Shown here piece after piece: positions 16,335 to 24,782 of a stretch of 32,878 bases of DNA. Made by a program: the position numbers and the translations under genes. Position 1 is the first letter of the stretch. Every line of letters begins with the position of its first letter. Under the pieces are notes generated by a model. That model was not told the origin of the DNA. It ran no database searches and saw only the letters and a list, made by a program, of their open reading frames with translations. This DNA comes from Gemmatimonadota bacterium (GTDB lineage Bacteria > Gemmatimonadota > Gemmatimonadetes > Longimicrobiales > Gaopeijiaceae). Location of the stretch: positions 1 to 32,878 of the forward strand of contig JADFNK010000025.1 in assembly GCA_022563405.1 (NCBI GenBank), written 5' to 3'.

Positions 16335-17855
16335 TCATGCAGCCGCGTACCTGGAAGTCACATCGGTCTGCGCGGCACCGGAAAGGATCCGGAACTCGTC
16401 CTCCCGAAGCAGTGGATCGTCGCTCATGTCGAGCTTCAAGCTGGTGACCTGCCCCAATTTCCGGATAAAGTCGGGTTCCTCCTCCATGATCCGCAAAGCG
16501 ACCTCGGGATGCATCCGAATCAAGAGCTTCTTCTCGGCTCCCTCGACCGAAACACGCTTGATGCTCCGTTCGATCTGGCGAACAACCGTAGCCGGCGTAT
16601 ACACCCGGCCGCTCCCCTCGCAGTGATCACACGCACCAGTGAGAGTCTGGAACAGAGAGGGCCGGACCCGTTGGCGGGTCATCTCGACCAATCCCAGGCT
16701 GGAGATCTCGAAGGCCTTTGTGCGGGCGCGGTCCCTTCCCAAATGGGTGCGAAGCTCGTTCAGGACCTTATCGCGGTTCCGCTGAGACTCCATGTCGATG
16801 AAGTCACAGACGATGATGCCCCCGATGTCCCTCAAGCGAATCTGGCGCGCGATCTCCCGGGTGGCCTCAAGGTTGGTCTTCAGAATCGTGCTTTCGGGAT
16901 CCTTCTTTCCCTTGTACCGGCCCGTGTTGACATCGATCGAGACGAGCGCCTCCGTGGGTTCGATGACGATATACCCGCCCGAACGGAGCACCGCCTTCTT
17001 CTGGAGCGTCGCCTGAAATTCCTCTTCGACTCCATACTTGTCGAAGAGTGACTCCGAGCCCTCGTAGAGCCGGACACGATCATTGAGCTCTGGAGCGACA
17101 CTCTTCACGTATTGGCGGATTTCCCCGTAGACCCCCTTGTCGTCCACCGTAATCGACTCGAAACGACTGCTGAACAGGTCCCGGATCACGCCACTGATGA
17201 GCTTGGCTTCACGGTGGAGGGAGGCGGGTGCTTTCACTCCTTCCCTCTTCTTCAGGATCTTCCGCCACATGGAACTGAGGCGTTTGAAATCCTTCTGGAA
17301 CGTTTCCTGATTGAGCTCCTCGCTCACCGTCCGCACGATGATGCCCCCCTGGTCCTTGGGAAGGACCCCTTTAGCGAGCTTCCGGAGGCGAGAACGCTCC
17401 TCCCGGTCCTCGATCTTGCGGCTCACACCCACCCGGGACGACCCAGGCATATAGACGAGAAATCGCCCCGGGAGTGAGATTTCGGCGGTCAGGCGAGGCC
17501 CTTTGGTACTGATGGGCTCCTTCGTGACCTGGACAATGATCTCCTGGCCTTTTCTTATACTATCCTGAATCGGCGGGTACTTCCGGTCGCGCCTACGTCG
17601 CCCGCCGCCATTCTCGTCGTCCTCGTCCCCCACCTCGAGGTCCGAGACATGAAGGAATCCGGCTTTGCCTGTGCCGATATCGACGAAGGCGGCCTGAATG
17701 CCGGGCAAGACAGCTTCCACCTTACCCAAATAGATGTCTCCGAGCATGCGACCTTGATCGGCCCGGTCGAGCATCATCTCGACCAACTGCCCGTCTTCCA
17801 TGAGCGCTACCCACGATTCGTGGGCCGTAGCGCTCACGAGGATTTCTCTCCTCAC
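16335..17855 (-). CDS. rng: Ribonuclease G/E family endoribonuclease
   Basis: 506-aa endoribonuclease acting in 16S rRNA 5' maturation and mRNA turnover. An S1 RNA-binding domain lies at ~37-125, interrupted by an Asp/Glu-Arg-rich insert at ~75-93. The catalytic domain has Asp308 (VSIDVNTGR) and Asp351 (IIVCDFIDM), spaced exactly as the Mg-binding pair of E. coli RNase E. The Zn-link cysteines are Cys409 and Cys412 (CDHCEGSG). There is no long disordered C-terminal scaffold, so it is RNase G-like in size. The start is GTG at 17855, giving MRREILVSAT, which matches the usual family N-terminus; a second GTG at 17837 has a better SD but would remove that strand. It lies upstream of rplU-rpmA, a common arrangement. 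Confidence 0.95.
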   Translation of the reverse strand: MRREILVSATAHESWVALMEDGQLVEMMLDRADQGRMLGDIYLGKVEAVLPGIQAAFVDIGTGKAGFLHVSDLEVGDEDDENGGGRRRRDRKYPPIQDSIRKGQEIIVQVTKEPISTKGPRLTAEISLPGRFLVYMPGSSRVGVSRKIEDREERSRLRKLAKGVLPKDQGGIIVRTVSEELNQETFQKDFKRLSSMWRKILKKREGVKAPASLHREAKLISGVIRDLFSSRFESITVDDKGVYGEIRQYVKSVAPELNDRVRLYEGSESLFDKYGVEEEFQATLQKKAVLRSGGYIVIEPTEALVSIDVNTGRYKGKKDPESTILKTNLEATREIARQIRLRDIGGIIVCDFIDMESQRNRDKVLNELRTHLGRDRARTKAFEISSLGLVEMTRQRVRPSLFQTLTGACDHCEGSGRVYTPATVVRQIERSIKRVSVEGAEKKLLIRMHPEVALRIMEEEPDFIRKLGQVTSLKLDMSDDPLLREDEFRILSGAAQTDVTSRYAAA

Positions 17856-18324
17856 TTTGATTTTTCTCCCGGTCGGTCCCTCGCGACCAATCCCGCCGTT
17901 GCGCTCGATCTGCCCCGCCGCCGCCCCTCGCCTATTCCTAGGAGGAGCGACGTCGGCTTCAGACTGAGCCCGTAGTGGCAGGCCAGCGGCCCGAGTGGAC
18001 TTCCCTGTTATTCCGGCGCCGTCAGGCCGAGCATCTCTCTGATGAGTTGCCGCCCAATGACCAGACGCAGGATTTTGTCAGTACCCTCACCGAATTCGCA
18101 GGCACTTGGCGCTTTAGCCAAGCTGCGCGATTCCTGAGGGGTCTTACTTCCTTGATCTCCAAGAGACTTCTTGTGTTCGGTCTCAATTCGTAGTTGTGGT
18201 TCGTAGTGTCGTGTCGGCGGTGTCGAAGGCACTTTTACCAAGTCGAGCGAGAAAGCAGGAACGCCTCTCTGCGGCGAAAATGTCCTCGATCGGAATTCGC
18301 GTATTTTCTAAACTAACCGTCGGC
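17856..18324. other. Intergenic region with a decayed gene end
   Basis: 469 bp between the rng start and the recQ stop. It contains the C-terminal scrap of an acyl-CoA dehydrogenase (18008-18100, minus). The rest shows no coding signal on either strand that I trust, and no clear promoter for rng. Confidence 0.5.
18008..18100 (-). pseudogene. Acyl-CoA dehydrogenase C-terminal remnant
   Basis: Thirty in-frame residues, from CEFGEGTDKILRLVIG to the stop at 18008, match the last helix region of acyl-CoA dehydrogenases (consensus ...IYEGTsEIqrlvIaRqLL). The EGT and the following Arg/Gln-Leu are recognisable. The residues read upstream in the same frame (Pro/Ser/Lys/Arg mix) have no resemblance to the family, and the ~350 residues of the normal enzyme are absent. 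This is therefore a deletion remnant, not a gene. Confidence 0.6.
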
Positions 18325-19857
18325 CTACCGATGATGAAGCGCTTCAACCGAGGAGGCGATGTCCACCCCACCGTCCCCACATACATCACAACCGCCGCAG
18401 ATCGTGCTCTCGTCACCGAAATAGCTGAGGAGCGCGCGCCTCCTGCACGCCGCTGTGGTAGCGTAATCCCGGACCGCCCGCAGCCCTTCGGCGCCCGCCT
18501 CACGGAGGCGCTGTGCCCCCGACCAATCCGGGCGCGAGGAGCGAACACCCAAATCGAGGGTCGGGCCGACGAGGCCCGGATCTGCTCCCTCCTTCCCCTG
18601 CTGGCTCGAGTTCGCCCTCCCCAACCGGTGGTAGACGCGAATCACGCCGTGGCGTTCCAAGGCCGCAAGAAGCGCCGGCAACTCCTCTTCCATGCAACCC
18701 GCTGCGCGGAGCAGAAGACGGACGTCCACGACACCCCGTTCGCCCGCACCGATGGTGCGCCTGAGGCTCCGGGTAACCCGTTTCAGGACGCGCAGGGGTG
18801 GGCGAGAGCTGTCGAGGAAGGCCATGTGTAGACGTTGATCGTCTTCACCCCAGAGTGAGACGCAGCGAGCGGGAGCGCCGTCCCGGCCGGCGCGCCCGGC
18901 CTCCTGGTAGTAGGACTCGAGCGTGCCCGGCATCTGGTAGTGCAGGACGAGCCGAACGTCGCTCTTGTCCACACCCATTCCGAACGCGTTGGTAGCCACG
19001 ACCTTGCGGATCTTTCCGGACAGGAACTGCTCCTGCACGCGGCTTCGCACCTCGGGTTCCAACCCAGCGTGATACGCCGCTGTCGGTGTTCCGAGCCGCG
19101 CGAGATCGGAGCGAATCGTTTCGACCACACGGCGTGTCCCACCGTAGATCAGGACGGCGCCCGGCTCCGCTCGAACCAGGCGGCGGATCGCACTCATCTT
19201 CGCTGAATGCCCATCCGCCCGTTCGACGTACCAACCCAGGTTCGGACGATCGAACGACCCCACGATCCGAAGCGGCCGCTTCAGCGAAAGTACGGTCAGG
19301 ATATCCTGGCGCACCCTCGGTGTGGCGGTCGCAGTGAGCGCCATGACCGGTGCCGTGAGCTTGCGACGCAGCACACCCAGACGACGATACGAGGGCCTGA
19401 AGTCGTGTCCCCATTCTGAAATACAATGGGCCTCATCGACTGCAATCAACGAGACACGTGCCGCCGAGAGCATGTCCATGAAACCCGGTGTCTCCAAACG
19501 CTCCGGCGCCACGAAAAGCAGCTTGATCCCACCGCCGAGCACATCGTTCAGCACCGTGCGCCGCTCGCGCGAGGACAGCGCACTGGTGATGTATGCCGCC
19601 GGGATCGAAGCACGTCGGGCTCGCTGGGTCTGGTCCTCCATGAGCGAGATCAGCGGGCTCAACACGAGTGTGAGCCCAGGCAGAGCCAGGGCTGGGACTT
19701 GATAACAGAGGCTCTTGCCGCCGCCCGTCGGAAGTACGCCTAGTGCATCCCTGCCCTCCAGCGCGGCACCCACCAGAGGCTCCTGGCCGGCTCGAAAAGA
19801 CGAAAATCCGAATTGATTGCGTAGAATGCGGTGGGCATCGACCAGAGTCGGGGACAT
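18325..19857 (-). CDS. recQ: ATP-dependent DNA helicase RecQ family
   Basis: 510-aa 3'-5' helicase for recombination and replication-fork repair. Helicase motifs: LPTGGGKSLCYQ (Walker A, 42-53), VDEAHCISEWGHDFRPSY (140-157), ALTATATP, and in the second RecA domain NAFGMGVDKSDVRLVLHY and YYQEAGRAGRDG. A Zn-binding segment with four cysteines (CRRRALLSYFG...CGGCDVC) closes the protein. It is short for RecQ: there is no clear winged-helix RQC after the Zn segment and no HRDC domain, and the usual order of winged helix after Zn looks altered, because a helix-rich stretch precedes the cysteines. The ATG at 19857 is chosen over TTG at 19863. It is last in a minus-strand run after the mutase small subunit. 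Confidence 0.93.
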   Translation of the reverse strand: MSPTLVDAHRILRNQFGFSSFRAGQEPLVGAALEGRDALGVLPTGGGKSLCYQVPALALPGLTLVLSPLISLMEDQTQRARRASIPAAYITSALSSRERRTVLNDVLGGGIKLLFVAPERLETPGFMDMLSAARVSLIAVDEAHCISEWGHDFRPSYRRLGVLRRKLTAPVMALTATATPRVRQDILTVLSLKRPLRIVGSFDRPNLGWYVERADGHSAKMSAIRRLVRAEPGAVLIYGGTRRVVETIRSDLARLGTPTAAYHAGLEPEVRSRVQEQFLSGKIRKVVATNAFGMGVDKSDVRLVLHYQMPGTLESYYQEAGRAGRDGAPARCVSLWGEDDQRLHMAFLDSSRPPLRVLKRVTRSLRRTIGAGERGVVDVRLLLRAAGCMEEELPALLAALERHGVIRVYHRLGRANSSQQGKEGADPGLVGPTLDLGVRSSRPDWSGAQRLREAGAEGLRAVRDYATTAACRRRALLSYFGDESTICGGCDVCGDGGVDIASSVEALHHR

Positions 19858-19916
19858 GCGCAACTCTGGTCTCAGACGCGGGGCGAGTCCATGGGGAGCC
19901 GGGCGAGGCAGGATTC

Positions 19917-20240
19917 CTACTCGTGTATGGTCGGCTCCTGGCCGTGTATGGTCGGCTCCTGGCCGTGTATCGTCGGCCCCTGCTCGTCTATCGTCGGCTC
20001 TTGTTCCGTCGCCTCCCGCTCCCGTACAGTCGGCTCCTGCTCTGCTGAGCCCGCGTCACGAGCCATCAACGCTCGGAGCGCGAGCCCTCCTATCAACACG
20101 ATCAGCGCGGCCATCACGAGCCAGGCGACGTCCAAGAAAATGCCCGCGAGTCCCAGGGCAGCGCTGAGGGAAAAAACCCCAATCCTCCATTCGAGAAAGG
20201 CGCCACTACCCCCCGTCCCGTGAAACAGCGACAGGAGCAT
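19917..20240 (-). CDS. Small two-TM protein with QEPTI repeat tail
   Basis: 107-aa protein of unknown function. Two adjacent hydrophobic segments (VFSLSAALGLAGIFLDVAWLVM and ALIVLIGGLALRALMA) are followed by a 45-residue acidic tail of degenerate seven-residue repeats (EQEPTIx / HGQEPTI). Its ATG at 20240 is one base after the stop codon of the mutase small-subunit gene, so it is surely co-transcribed and probably translationally coupled. The tail is coded by a 21-bp tandem repeat. No homologous family comes to mind. Confidence 0.6.
   Translation of the reverse strand: MLLSLFHGTGGSGAFLEWRIGVFSLSAALGLAGIFLDVAWLVMAALIVLIGGLALRALMARDAGSAEQEPTVREREATEQEPTIDEQGPTIHGQEPTIHGQEPTIHE
19922..20005 (-). 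repeat. 21-bp coding minisatellite (HGQEPTI)
   Basis: Four consecutive 21-bp units starting cgtgtatggtcggctcctgg: 19922-19942 and 19943-19963 identical, 19964-19984 and 19985-20005 diverged. More degenerate copies continue to about 20042. They are in frame with the two-TM protein. Confidence 0.9.
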
Positions 20241-20241
20241 G

Positions 20242-20661
20242 TCAGACCCGCTCGGCGCGCGTGGAGAACCACTCGCGGATGTACTCTACGGCCTCCGAGG
20301 TCGGAGTCCCAGGACCGAACAAGCGCCCCACTCCCGCCCTCGCGAGCACCTCCATATCCGCCTTTGGAATGATTCCGCCCCCCGTGAGCAACACACCTTC
20401 GGCGCCCTCTTCCTCGAGTAACTCGAGGACCCTGGGAAAAAGTGTCATGTGCGCACCCGAGAGTACCGACAGAGCCACGACGTCCACATCCTCCTGAACG
20501 GCCGCGTTGACGATCATCTCGGGTGTCTGGTGAAGGCCGGTATAGATGACCTCGAAGCCGGCATCCCGGAAAGACGCCGCGATGACCTTGGCGCCGCGAT
20601 CATGGCCATCCAAGCCGGGCTTGGCCACGAGTACACGGATCTTCCGTTCCTCCGACGACAT
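20242..20661 (-). CDS. Methylmalonyl-CoA mutase, B12-binding (small) subunit
   Basis: 139-aa cobalamin-binding domain protein. The base-off B12 motif is DGHDRG (Asp18, His20, Gly23), with [12 protein letters not shown] and LLTGGGIIP forming the rest of the corrinoid pocket. It is the separate C-terminal half of methylmalonyl-CoA mutase and would pair with the large subunit encoded at 23049-24782 on the same strand, 2.4 kb away. Together they isomerise methylmalonyl-CoA to succinyl-CoA. GGAG lies 6 bases before the ATG. It could serve another acyl-CoA mutase, but only one large subunit is in the window. Confidence 0.93.
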   Translation of the reverse strand: MSSEERKIRVLVAKPGLDGHDRGAKVIAASFRDAGFEVIYTGLHQTPEMIVNAAVQEDVDVVALSVLSGAHMTLFPRVLELLEEEGAEGVLLTGGGIIPKADMEVLARAGVGRLFGPGTPTSEAVEYIREWFSTRAERV

Positions 20662-20674
20662 TCACATCTCCGGC

Positions 20675-20693
20675 AAGGCTGTTGAAAAGGTAC
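20675..20693 (+). repeat. Short dispersed repeat, copy B
   Basis: aaggctgttgaaaaggtac, a 17/19 match to 6078-6096 in the same orientation, placed in the 227-bp divergent gap between the mutase small subunit and the peptidase gene. The flanking sequences of the two copies do not match further. Confidence 0.4.
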
Positions 20694-20888
20694 AGTGGGC
20701 CGCGAGTGGGGCGAGCGCAGAAAGTTACCGATCTAACCAGGGAGGGGGTAGCTTAGCCGGCCGGATGGCTGTGATCCCGACTCGTTCGAACTCTCCCTTG
20801 CTCACCTCGATCCCGGCACGCGATCTTGCGGGTCGGGTGCCCCACATCATCGAGGACCCAACCGTCGACCGCTCATCAGGAGAATCGG

Positions 20889-22442
20889 ATGAATTCGTCT
20901 CGCTTGCTCGTCCTTTCGTTCGCCGCCGCGCTCGTGTCCTCCCTCAGCACAGACGGACTGAGAGCTCAGGATTTCCCCACGGACGACCCGATCATCCGGG
21001 CGATCTGGGCGCAAGGGATGGAAGAGGGCTCACAAGTGGAGCAGCTCGCACAGGCGTTGCTCGACTCCATCGGCCCCCGCCTCTCTGGGAGCCCCGGTCA
21101 GCGCGCAGCGATCGAGTGGGCTGTGTCGATGTATGAGAGCTGGGACGTCTCGGTCCGAGCAGAAGAATACGGTACGTGGCGAGGCTGGGACCGCGGGTAC
21201 ACCCATATCGATCTCGTGGCCCCGCGCAAACGTACGCTCAACGGGACGATGCTGGCTTGGAGCCCGGGCACCGACGGACCGGTCGAGGGCGAAGTGGTCG
21301 CGCTGCCGTCGTTCCGGAGCGAGGCCGACCTCGCAGCCTGGTTGCCCAGCGTTGCTGGGAAATTCGTGGCGCTCTCGTTCGCCGAGCCCACCTGCCGTGC
21401 TCCCGAAAGCTGGGCATCCCTCGCTACTCCGGAATCTCAGCGGCGCATGCAGGAGCTTCAACAACAAGTTCAGAGCGAGTGGAGCGCCAACATCCAAAAT
21501 GCCGGAGGCTCTGGGCGGATTGCACAGGGAATCGAGGACGCCGGAGCGGCAGGAGTCCTCACTGCCCGGTGGTCGAACGGATGGGGCGCCAACAAGATTT
21601 TTTCTTCGTTGACGAATCGCGTGCCTTCGATCCACTTGAGTTGTGAAGATTACGGGCTGGTCCACCGGTTGGCGTCGAACGATCAAGGCCCCGTGCTCCG
21701 ACTCGACGCTGAGGCGGAGTTCCTGGGTGAGGTTCCGGTCTTCAACGTGGTCGGCGAGCTCCGCGGCACCGAGCTGCCCGACGAGTACGTTCTCCTAAAC
21801 GCACATTTCGACTCTTGGGATGGCGCTTCGGGCGCCACGGACAACGGGACCGGTACGATCATGATGATGGAGGCCATGCGCATCCTGAAGGAGGTCTACC
21901 CACAGCCACGGCGCACCATTCTGGTGGCGCATTGGGGAGGCGAGGAACAAGGAACCAACGGTTCTCTAGCGTTCGCGGAGGATCATCCTGAAGTGATCGA
22001 CGGACTCCAGGCCGGGTTCAATCAGGACAACGGCACTTGGCGAGTGCAGTTCTTCAAGATGCAGGACTTCCCCGAGGCGGCTGAGAATTTCAATCGATGG
22101 ATCGCCGCACTCCCGCGAGATATCACGCAGCACATGGAGGTCGACCTTTCGGTGGTGCCTGAGAGCGGCAGCAGCGACGAGGCGTCGTTCATCTGCAGAG
22201 ACGCTCCCGGGTTCCGACTTCTCTCGGATTATCCGGACTACCGGCAATATACGTGGCATACGGACCTCGACACCTATGACAAAATCGTCTTCGACGACCT
22301 GAGGAATAACGCCACCATAATCGCGATGCTCGCGTATATGGCCTCGGCAGACCCGATCCGCGTCTCGAACGTCCGACGGAGCCCACCTGCGGGCAGAGAG
22401 TGGCGTCCGTGTAGGACTTCCCAACGCAGCTCCGGCCGCTGA
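20889..22442 (+). CDS. Secreted M28-family zinc aminopeptidase
   Basis: 517-aa exported metallopeptidase of the M28 family (carboxypeptidase Q/aminopeptidase type). The signal peptide is 1-27 (LLVLSFAAALVSSLS...RAQ). A PA-like lid region occupies ~100-260. The di-zinc site is His306 and Asp308 (NAHFDSWD), Asp318 (ATDNGTG), Glu352/Glu353 (WGGEEQG), and a late His in TWHTDLDTYDKI. These are the expected ligands and the catalytic Glu. AGGAG lies 7 bases before the chosen ATG; upstream in-frame sequence lacks signal-peptide character. The last ~25 residues are Arg/Ser/Pro-rich. It likely degrades peptides in the periplasm or outside the cell. Confidence 0.93.
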   Translation: MNSSRLLVLSFAAALVSSLSTDGLRAQDFPTDDPIIRAIWAQGMEEGSQVEQLAQALLDSIGPRLSGSPGQRAAIEWAVSMYESWDVSVRAEEYGTWRGWDRGYTHIDLVAPRKRTLNGTMLAWSPGTDGPVEGEVVALPSFRSEADLAAWLPSVAGKFVALSFAEPTCRAPESWASLATPESQRRMQELQQQVQSEWSANIQNAGGSGRIAQGIEDAGAAGVLTARWSNGWGANKIFSSLTNRVPSIHLSCEDYGLVHRLASNDQGPVLRLDAEAEFLGEVPVFNVVGELRGTELPDEYVLLNAHFDSWDGASGATDNGTGTIMMMEAMRILKEVYPQPRRTILVAHWGGEEQGTNGSLAFAEDHPEVIDGLQAGFNQDNGTWRVQFFKMQDFPEAAENFNRWIAALPRDITQHMEVDLSVVPESGSSDEASFICRDAPGFRLLSDYPDYRQYTWHTDLDTYDKIVFDDLRNNATIIAMLAYMASADPIRVSNVRRSPPAGREWRPCRTSQRSSGR

Positions 22443-22500
22443 CGGGCAAGGCCAATGCCGCTGGACAAACCGACTCTACGGCCATAACATCGGCGACATT

Positions 22501-22522
22501 CGGGCCACGAACACGTGGCCCG
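22501..22522. promoter_or_regulatory. Perfect 9-bp hairpin
   Basis: cgggccacg and cgtggcccg separated by aaca, between the M28 peptidase and the 140-aa protein gene. No T-run follows, so it may be an intercistronic stability element, a weak terminator or a protein-binding site. Confidence 0.6.
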
Positions 22523-22564
22523 CGGTCAGAAACCCTCGACTCTCCAGTCTGGAGGAGCCAATCG

Positions 22565-22987
22565 ATGGCGCGGATTCGTGTCACGCTCAAGTGGATCAAG
22601 ATTCTTGATAACCTCGAGCCGTTCTTTAAGGAAACGGGAGAATTCCGGTTTCGCTCGCGAGTTTCGAGCGAAAGCGGTGAAGGGTTCGAGCACGAGACAC
22701 GGTTCCCTGAAGAGGGACACTACTCGCTCTCCGACAAACCCGGGTGGAATTACGTCACGCTGAACAAGACCCTCTACGAGGGTGAGGCAGACGATCATCT
22801 CGTTGTCGAGCTGTTCGGTGAAGAGATCGACTTGCTCAGTGCGAACGACGAGCTCGATCACTACAAGCGTGAGCACCGGGGTCCCGTGGACGACTGGGTG
22901 GGACTCTACGAACCGGCCGACGAGGGTTCGGACGATCCCGAAGCGATGAGCAACTGGCGCATCAGCTACACCATCGAAAAAATCTAG
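22565..22987 (+). CDS. Conserved-looking 140-aa protein of unknown function
   Basis: I do not recognise a named family. The protein is soluble, acidic and rich in aromatic/charged alternation suggestive of beta strands (IRVTLKWIKIL, GEFRFRSRV, WNYVTLNKTLYEG, DDHLVVELFGEEIDLL, NWRISYTIEKI). This looks like a small beta-sandwich, perhaps C2- or lipocalin-like, though that is only an impression. No signal peptide or cysteine is present. GGAGGAG is 8 bases before the ATG and a strong terminator follows, so it is a real, well-expressed type of gene. It lies 122 bases after the M28 peptidase. Confidence 0.75.
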   Translation: MARIRVTLKWIKILDNLEPFFKETGEFRFRSRVSSESGEGFEHETRFPEEGHYSLSDKPGWNYVTLNKTLYEGEADDHLVVELFGEEIDLLSANDELDHYKREHRGPVDDWVGLYEPADEGSDDPEAMSNWRISYTIEKI

Positions 22988-23009
22988 CCCGTCGAAGAGA
23001 GCCGAGACC

Positions 23010-23048
23010 GGGAGGGTGGTCGTTAACGCGACCGCCCTCCCTTTTTTT
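23010..23048. terminator. Bidirectional rho-independent terminator
   Basis: A 13-bp stem (gggagggtggtcg with cgaccgccctccc, one T-G pair) followed by seven T on the plus strand at 23042-23048. It ends the plus-strand 140-aa gene. The minus-strand mutase gene stops at 23049, immediately beyond it, so it can serve both convergent units. Confidence 0.92.
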
Positions 23049-24782
23049 CTAGAAGGAGACGGGTTCCTTGTAGCTCCCGAAGGTCTTCTCCATCGCGTGC
23101 CGGATCTCGTAGAGCGTACAGCCGGCCCGGGCACAGTCCAAGATGCTGGGTACTACGTTGTTTCCCTCCGTGCACGACCTCTCCAACTCGTCCAAAGTTC
23201 GAGCGACATCGGTGTCGGTCCGTGCCGCCCTCAGGTCGGCCATACGTTGGCGCTGACGCTCCACCACCGAACCGTCGATCTTGAGAGTCTCGATTTCGAC
23301 TTCTTCCGAACCCTCCGTGAATTCGTTGACCCCGACCACCACGCGCCGGGACGACTCCACTTCGATCTGCTGCCGGCGCGCCGATTCGGCGATCTCGCTC
23401 TGGAAGAACCCCGTCTCGATCCCGGGCACCACACCACCCACTTCGTCGATGCGACGGAAGAGATCCAGAGCCTCCGTCTCGAGCCGGTCGGTGAGCGATT
23501 CCACGTAGTACGATCCCGCCAAGGGATCGATCGTGTTCGGCACGCCACTCTCGTAGGCCAGAATCTGCTGCGTCCTCAATGCGATTCGGACGCTCTTCTC
23601 GGTCGGTAACGCCAGCGTCTCGTCCATGGAATTGGTGTGGAGGGATTGTGTTCCTCCCAGCACGGCGGCCATGGCCTGGTAAGCCACCCGAACGATGTTG
23701 TTCTCGGGTTGTTGAGCCGTGAGACTCACACCCGCCGTCTGCGCGTGTGTACGCAGACGCCACGCATCGGGATTGGTGGCTCCGTACTTCTCGCGCATGA
23801 AGCGGGCCCAGATACGCCGCGCCGCGCGGAACTTGGCGATTTCTTCGAAGAAGTCGTTGTGGACGTCGAAGAAAAACGAGAAGTGGGGTACGAAAGCATC
23901 GACATCCAGCCCACGGGAGATGCCCCTCTCGACATATTCGAACCCATTGCGCAGTGTGAAGGCGAGCTCCTGCGCGGCCGTCGCCCCTGCCTCTCGGATA
24001 TGATATCCCGAGATCGAGATCGGGTTGTACTTCGGGGCGTACTCCGTGCACCACTCGAACATGTCGACGATACACCGCAACGCGGGTTCCGGAGGAAAAA
24101 CCCACGCGTGCTGAGCCTGATATTCCTTGAGGATATCGTTTTGTACGGTGCCCCGGAGTTGCTCCGGCCCGATACCCTGTCGCTCAGCCGCCACCACGTA
24201 AAAACAGAAAAGAATGACGGCCGGGCCGTTGATGGTCATCGAGACCGAGACCTGATCGAGCGGGATCCCTTCGAAGAGTGTCTCCATGTCGGCGAGCGAC
24301 GAAACCGCCACCCCGCACACGCCGACTTCGCCCAAGGAGCGCGGATGATCGCTGTCGTACCCCATCAGGGTCGGAAAATCGAAGGCCACCGAGAGCCCCG
24401 TCGTGCCGTGATCGAGCAGGTATCTATACCGCTGGTTCGTGTCCTCGGCGGTGGCGAACCCGGCGAACTGCCGCATCGTCCAGAGGCGGGTCCGATACAT
24501 GCTCGCGTACGGACCCCGTGTGAAGGGATACTGTCCGGGAACACCCAGCGCCTCGGTGTACGCCTGCCCGGACGCCCGATCAGCCGGCGTGTAGAGCGGC
24601 TCCACGTCGATTCCCGAGCTCGCGCTGAAAAGGGCTTCCCTGGTGGGGGTCGCGCCGAACGCCTCTTCCCAAAGTCGGAGCTGCTCTCTGAGCCGCTCGA
24701 GTTCTGCCTCCTGCTGTCGCATCCGCTCGATCTCTGCCTCCTGCCGTCGCATCGGCTCGCTCCGCTCGCCCGGGGCGGTCAC
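23049..24782 (-). CDS. Methylmalonyl-CoA mutase, catalytic (large) subunit
   Basis: 577-aa TIM-barrel subunit without the B12-binding domain. Family signatures: [81 protein letters not shown] and [17 protein letters not shown]. The substrate-facing Tyr and the TxRQ segment fit methylmalonyl-CoA rather than isobutyryl- or ethylmalonyl-CoA mutase, although the closest subtypes are hard to separate by eye. A ~38-residue N-terminal extension is a charged coiled coil built from two ten-residue repeats ([10 protein letters not shown] / [10 protein letters not shown]). The start is GTG at 24782, overlapping the meaB stop (GTGA), which implies translational coupling. It works with the small subunit at 20242-20661. 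Confidence 0.94.
   Translation of the reverse strand: MTAPGERSEPMRRQEAEIERMRQQEAELERLREQLRLWEEAFGATPTREALFSASSGIDVEPLYTPADRASGQAYTEALGVPGQYPFTRGPYASMYRTRLWTMRQFAGFATAEDTNQRYRYLLDHGTTGLSVAFDFPTLMGYDSDHPRSLGEVGVCGVAVSSLADMETLFEGIPLDQVSVSMTINGPAVILFCFYVVAAERQGIGPEQLRGTVQNDILKEYQAQHAWVFPPEPALRCIVDMFEWCTEYAPKYNPISISGYHIREAGATAAQELAFTLRNGFEYVERGISRGLDVDAFVPHFSFFFDVHNDFFEEIAKFRAARRIWARFMREKYGATNPDAWRLRTHAQTAGVSLTAQQPENNIVRVAYQAMAAVLGGTQSLHTNSMDETLALPTEKSVRIALRTQQILAYESGVPNTIDPLAGSYYVESLTDRLETEALDLFRRIDEVGGVVPGIETGFFQSEIAESARRQQIEVESSRRVVVGVNEFTEGSEEVEIETLKIDGSVVERQRQRMADLRAARTDTDVARTLDELERSCTEGNNVVPSILDCARAGCTLYEIRHAMEKTFGSYKEPVSF
24694..24753 (-). repeat. Two 30-bp in-frame repeats in the mutase N-terminus
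   Basis: 24694-24723 and 24724-24753 match at 27 of 30 bases and encode the duplicated ten-residue coiled-coil units of the mutase large subunit. Confidence 0.85.
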
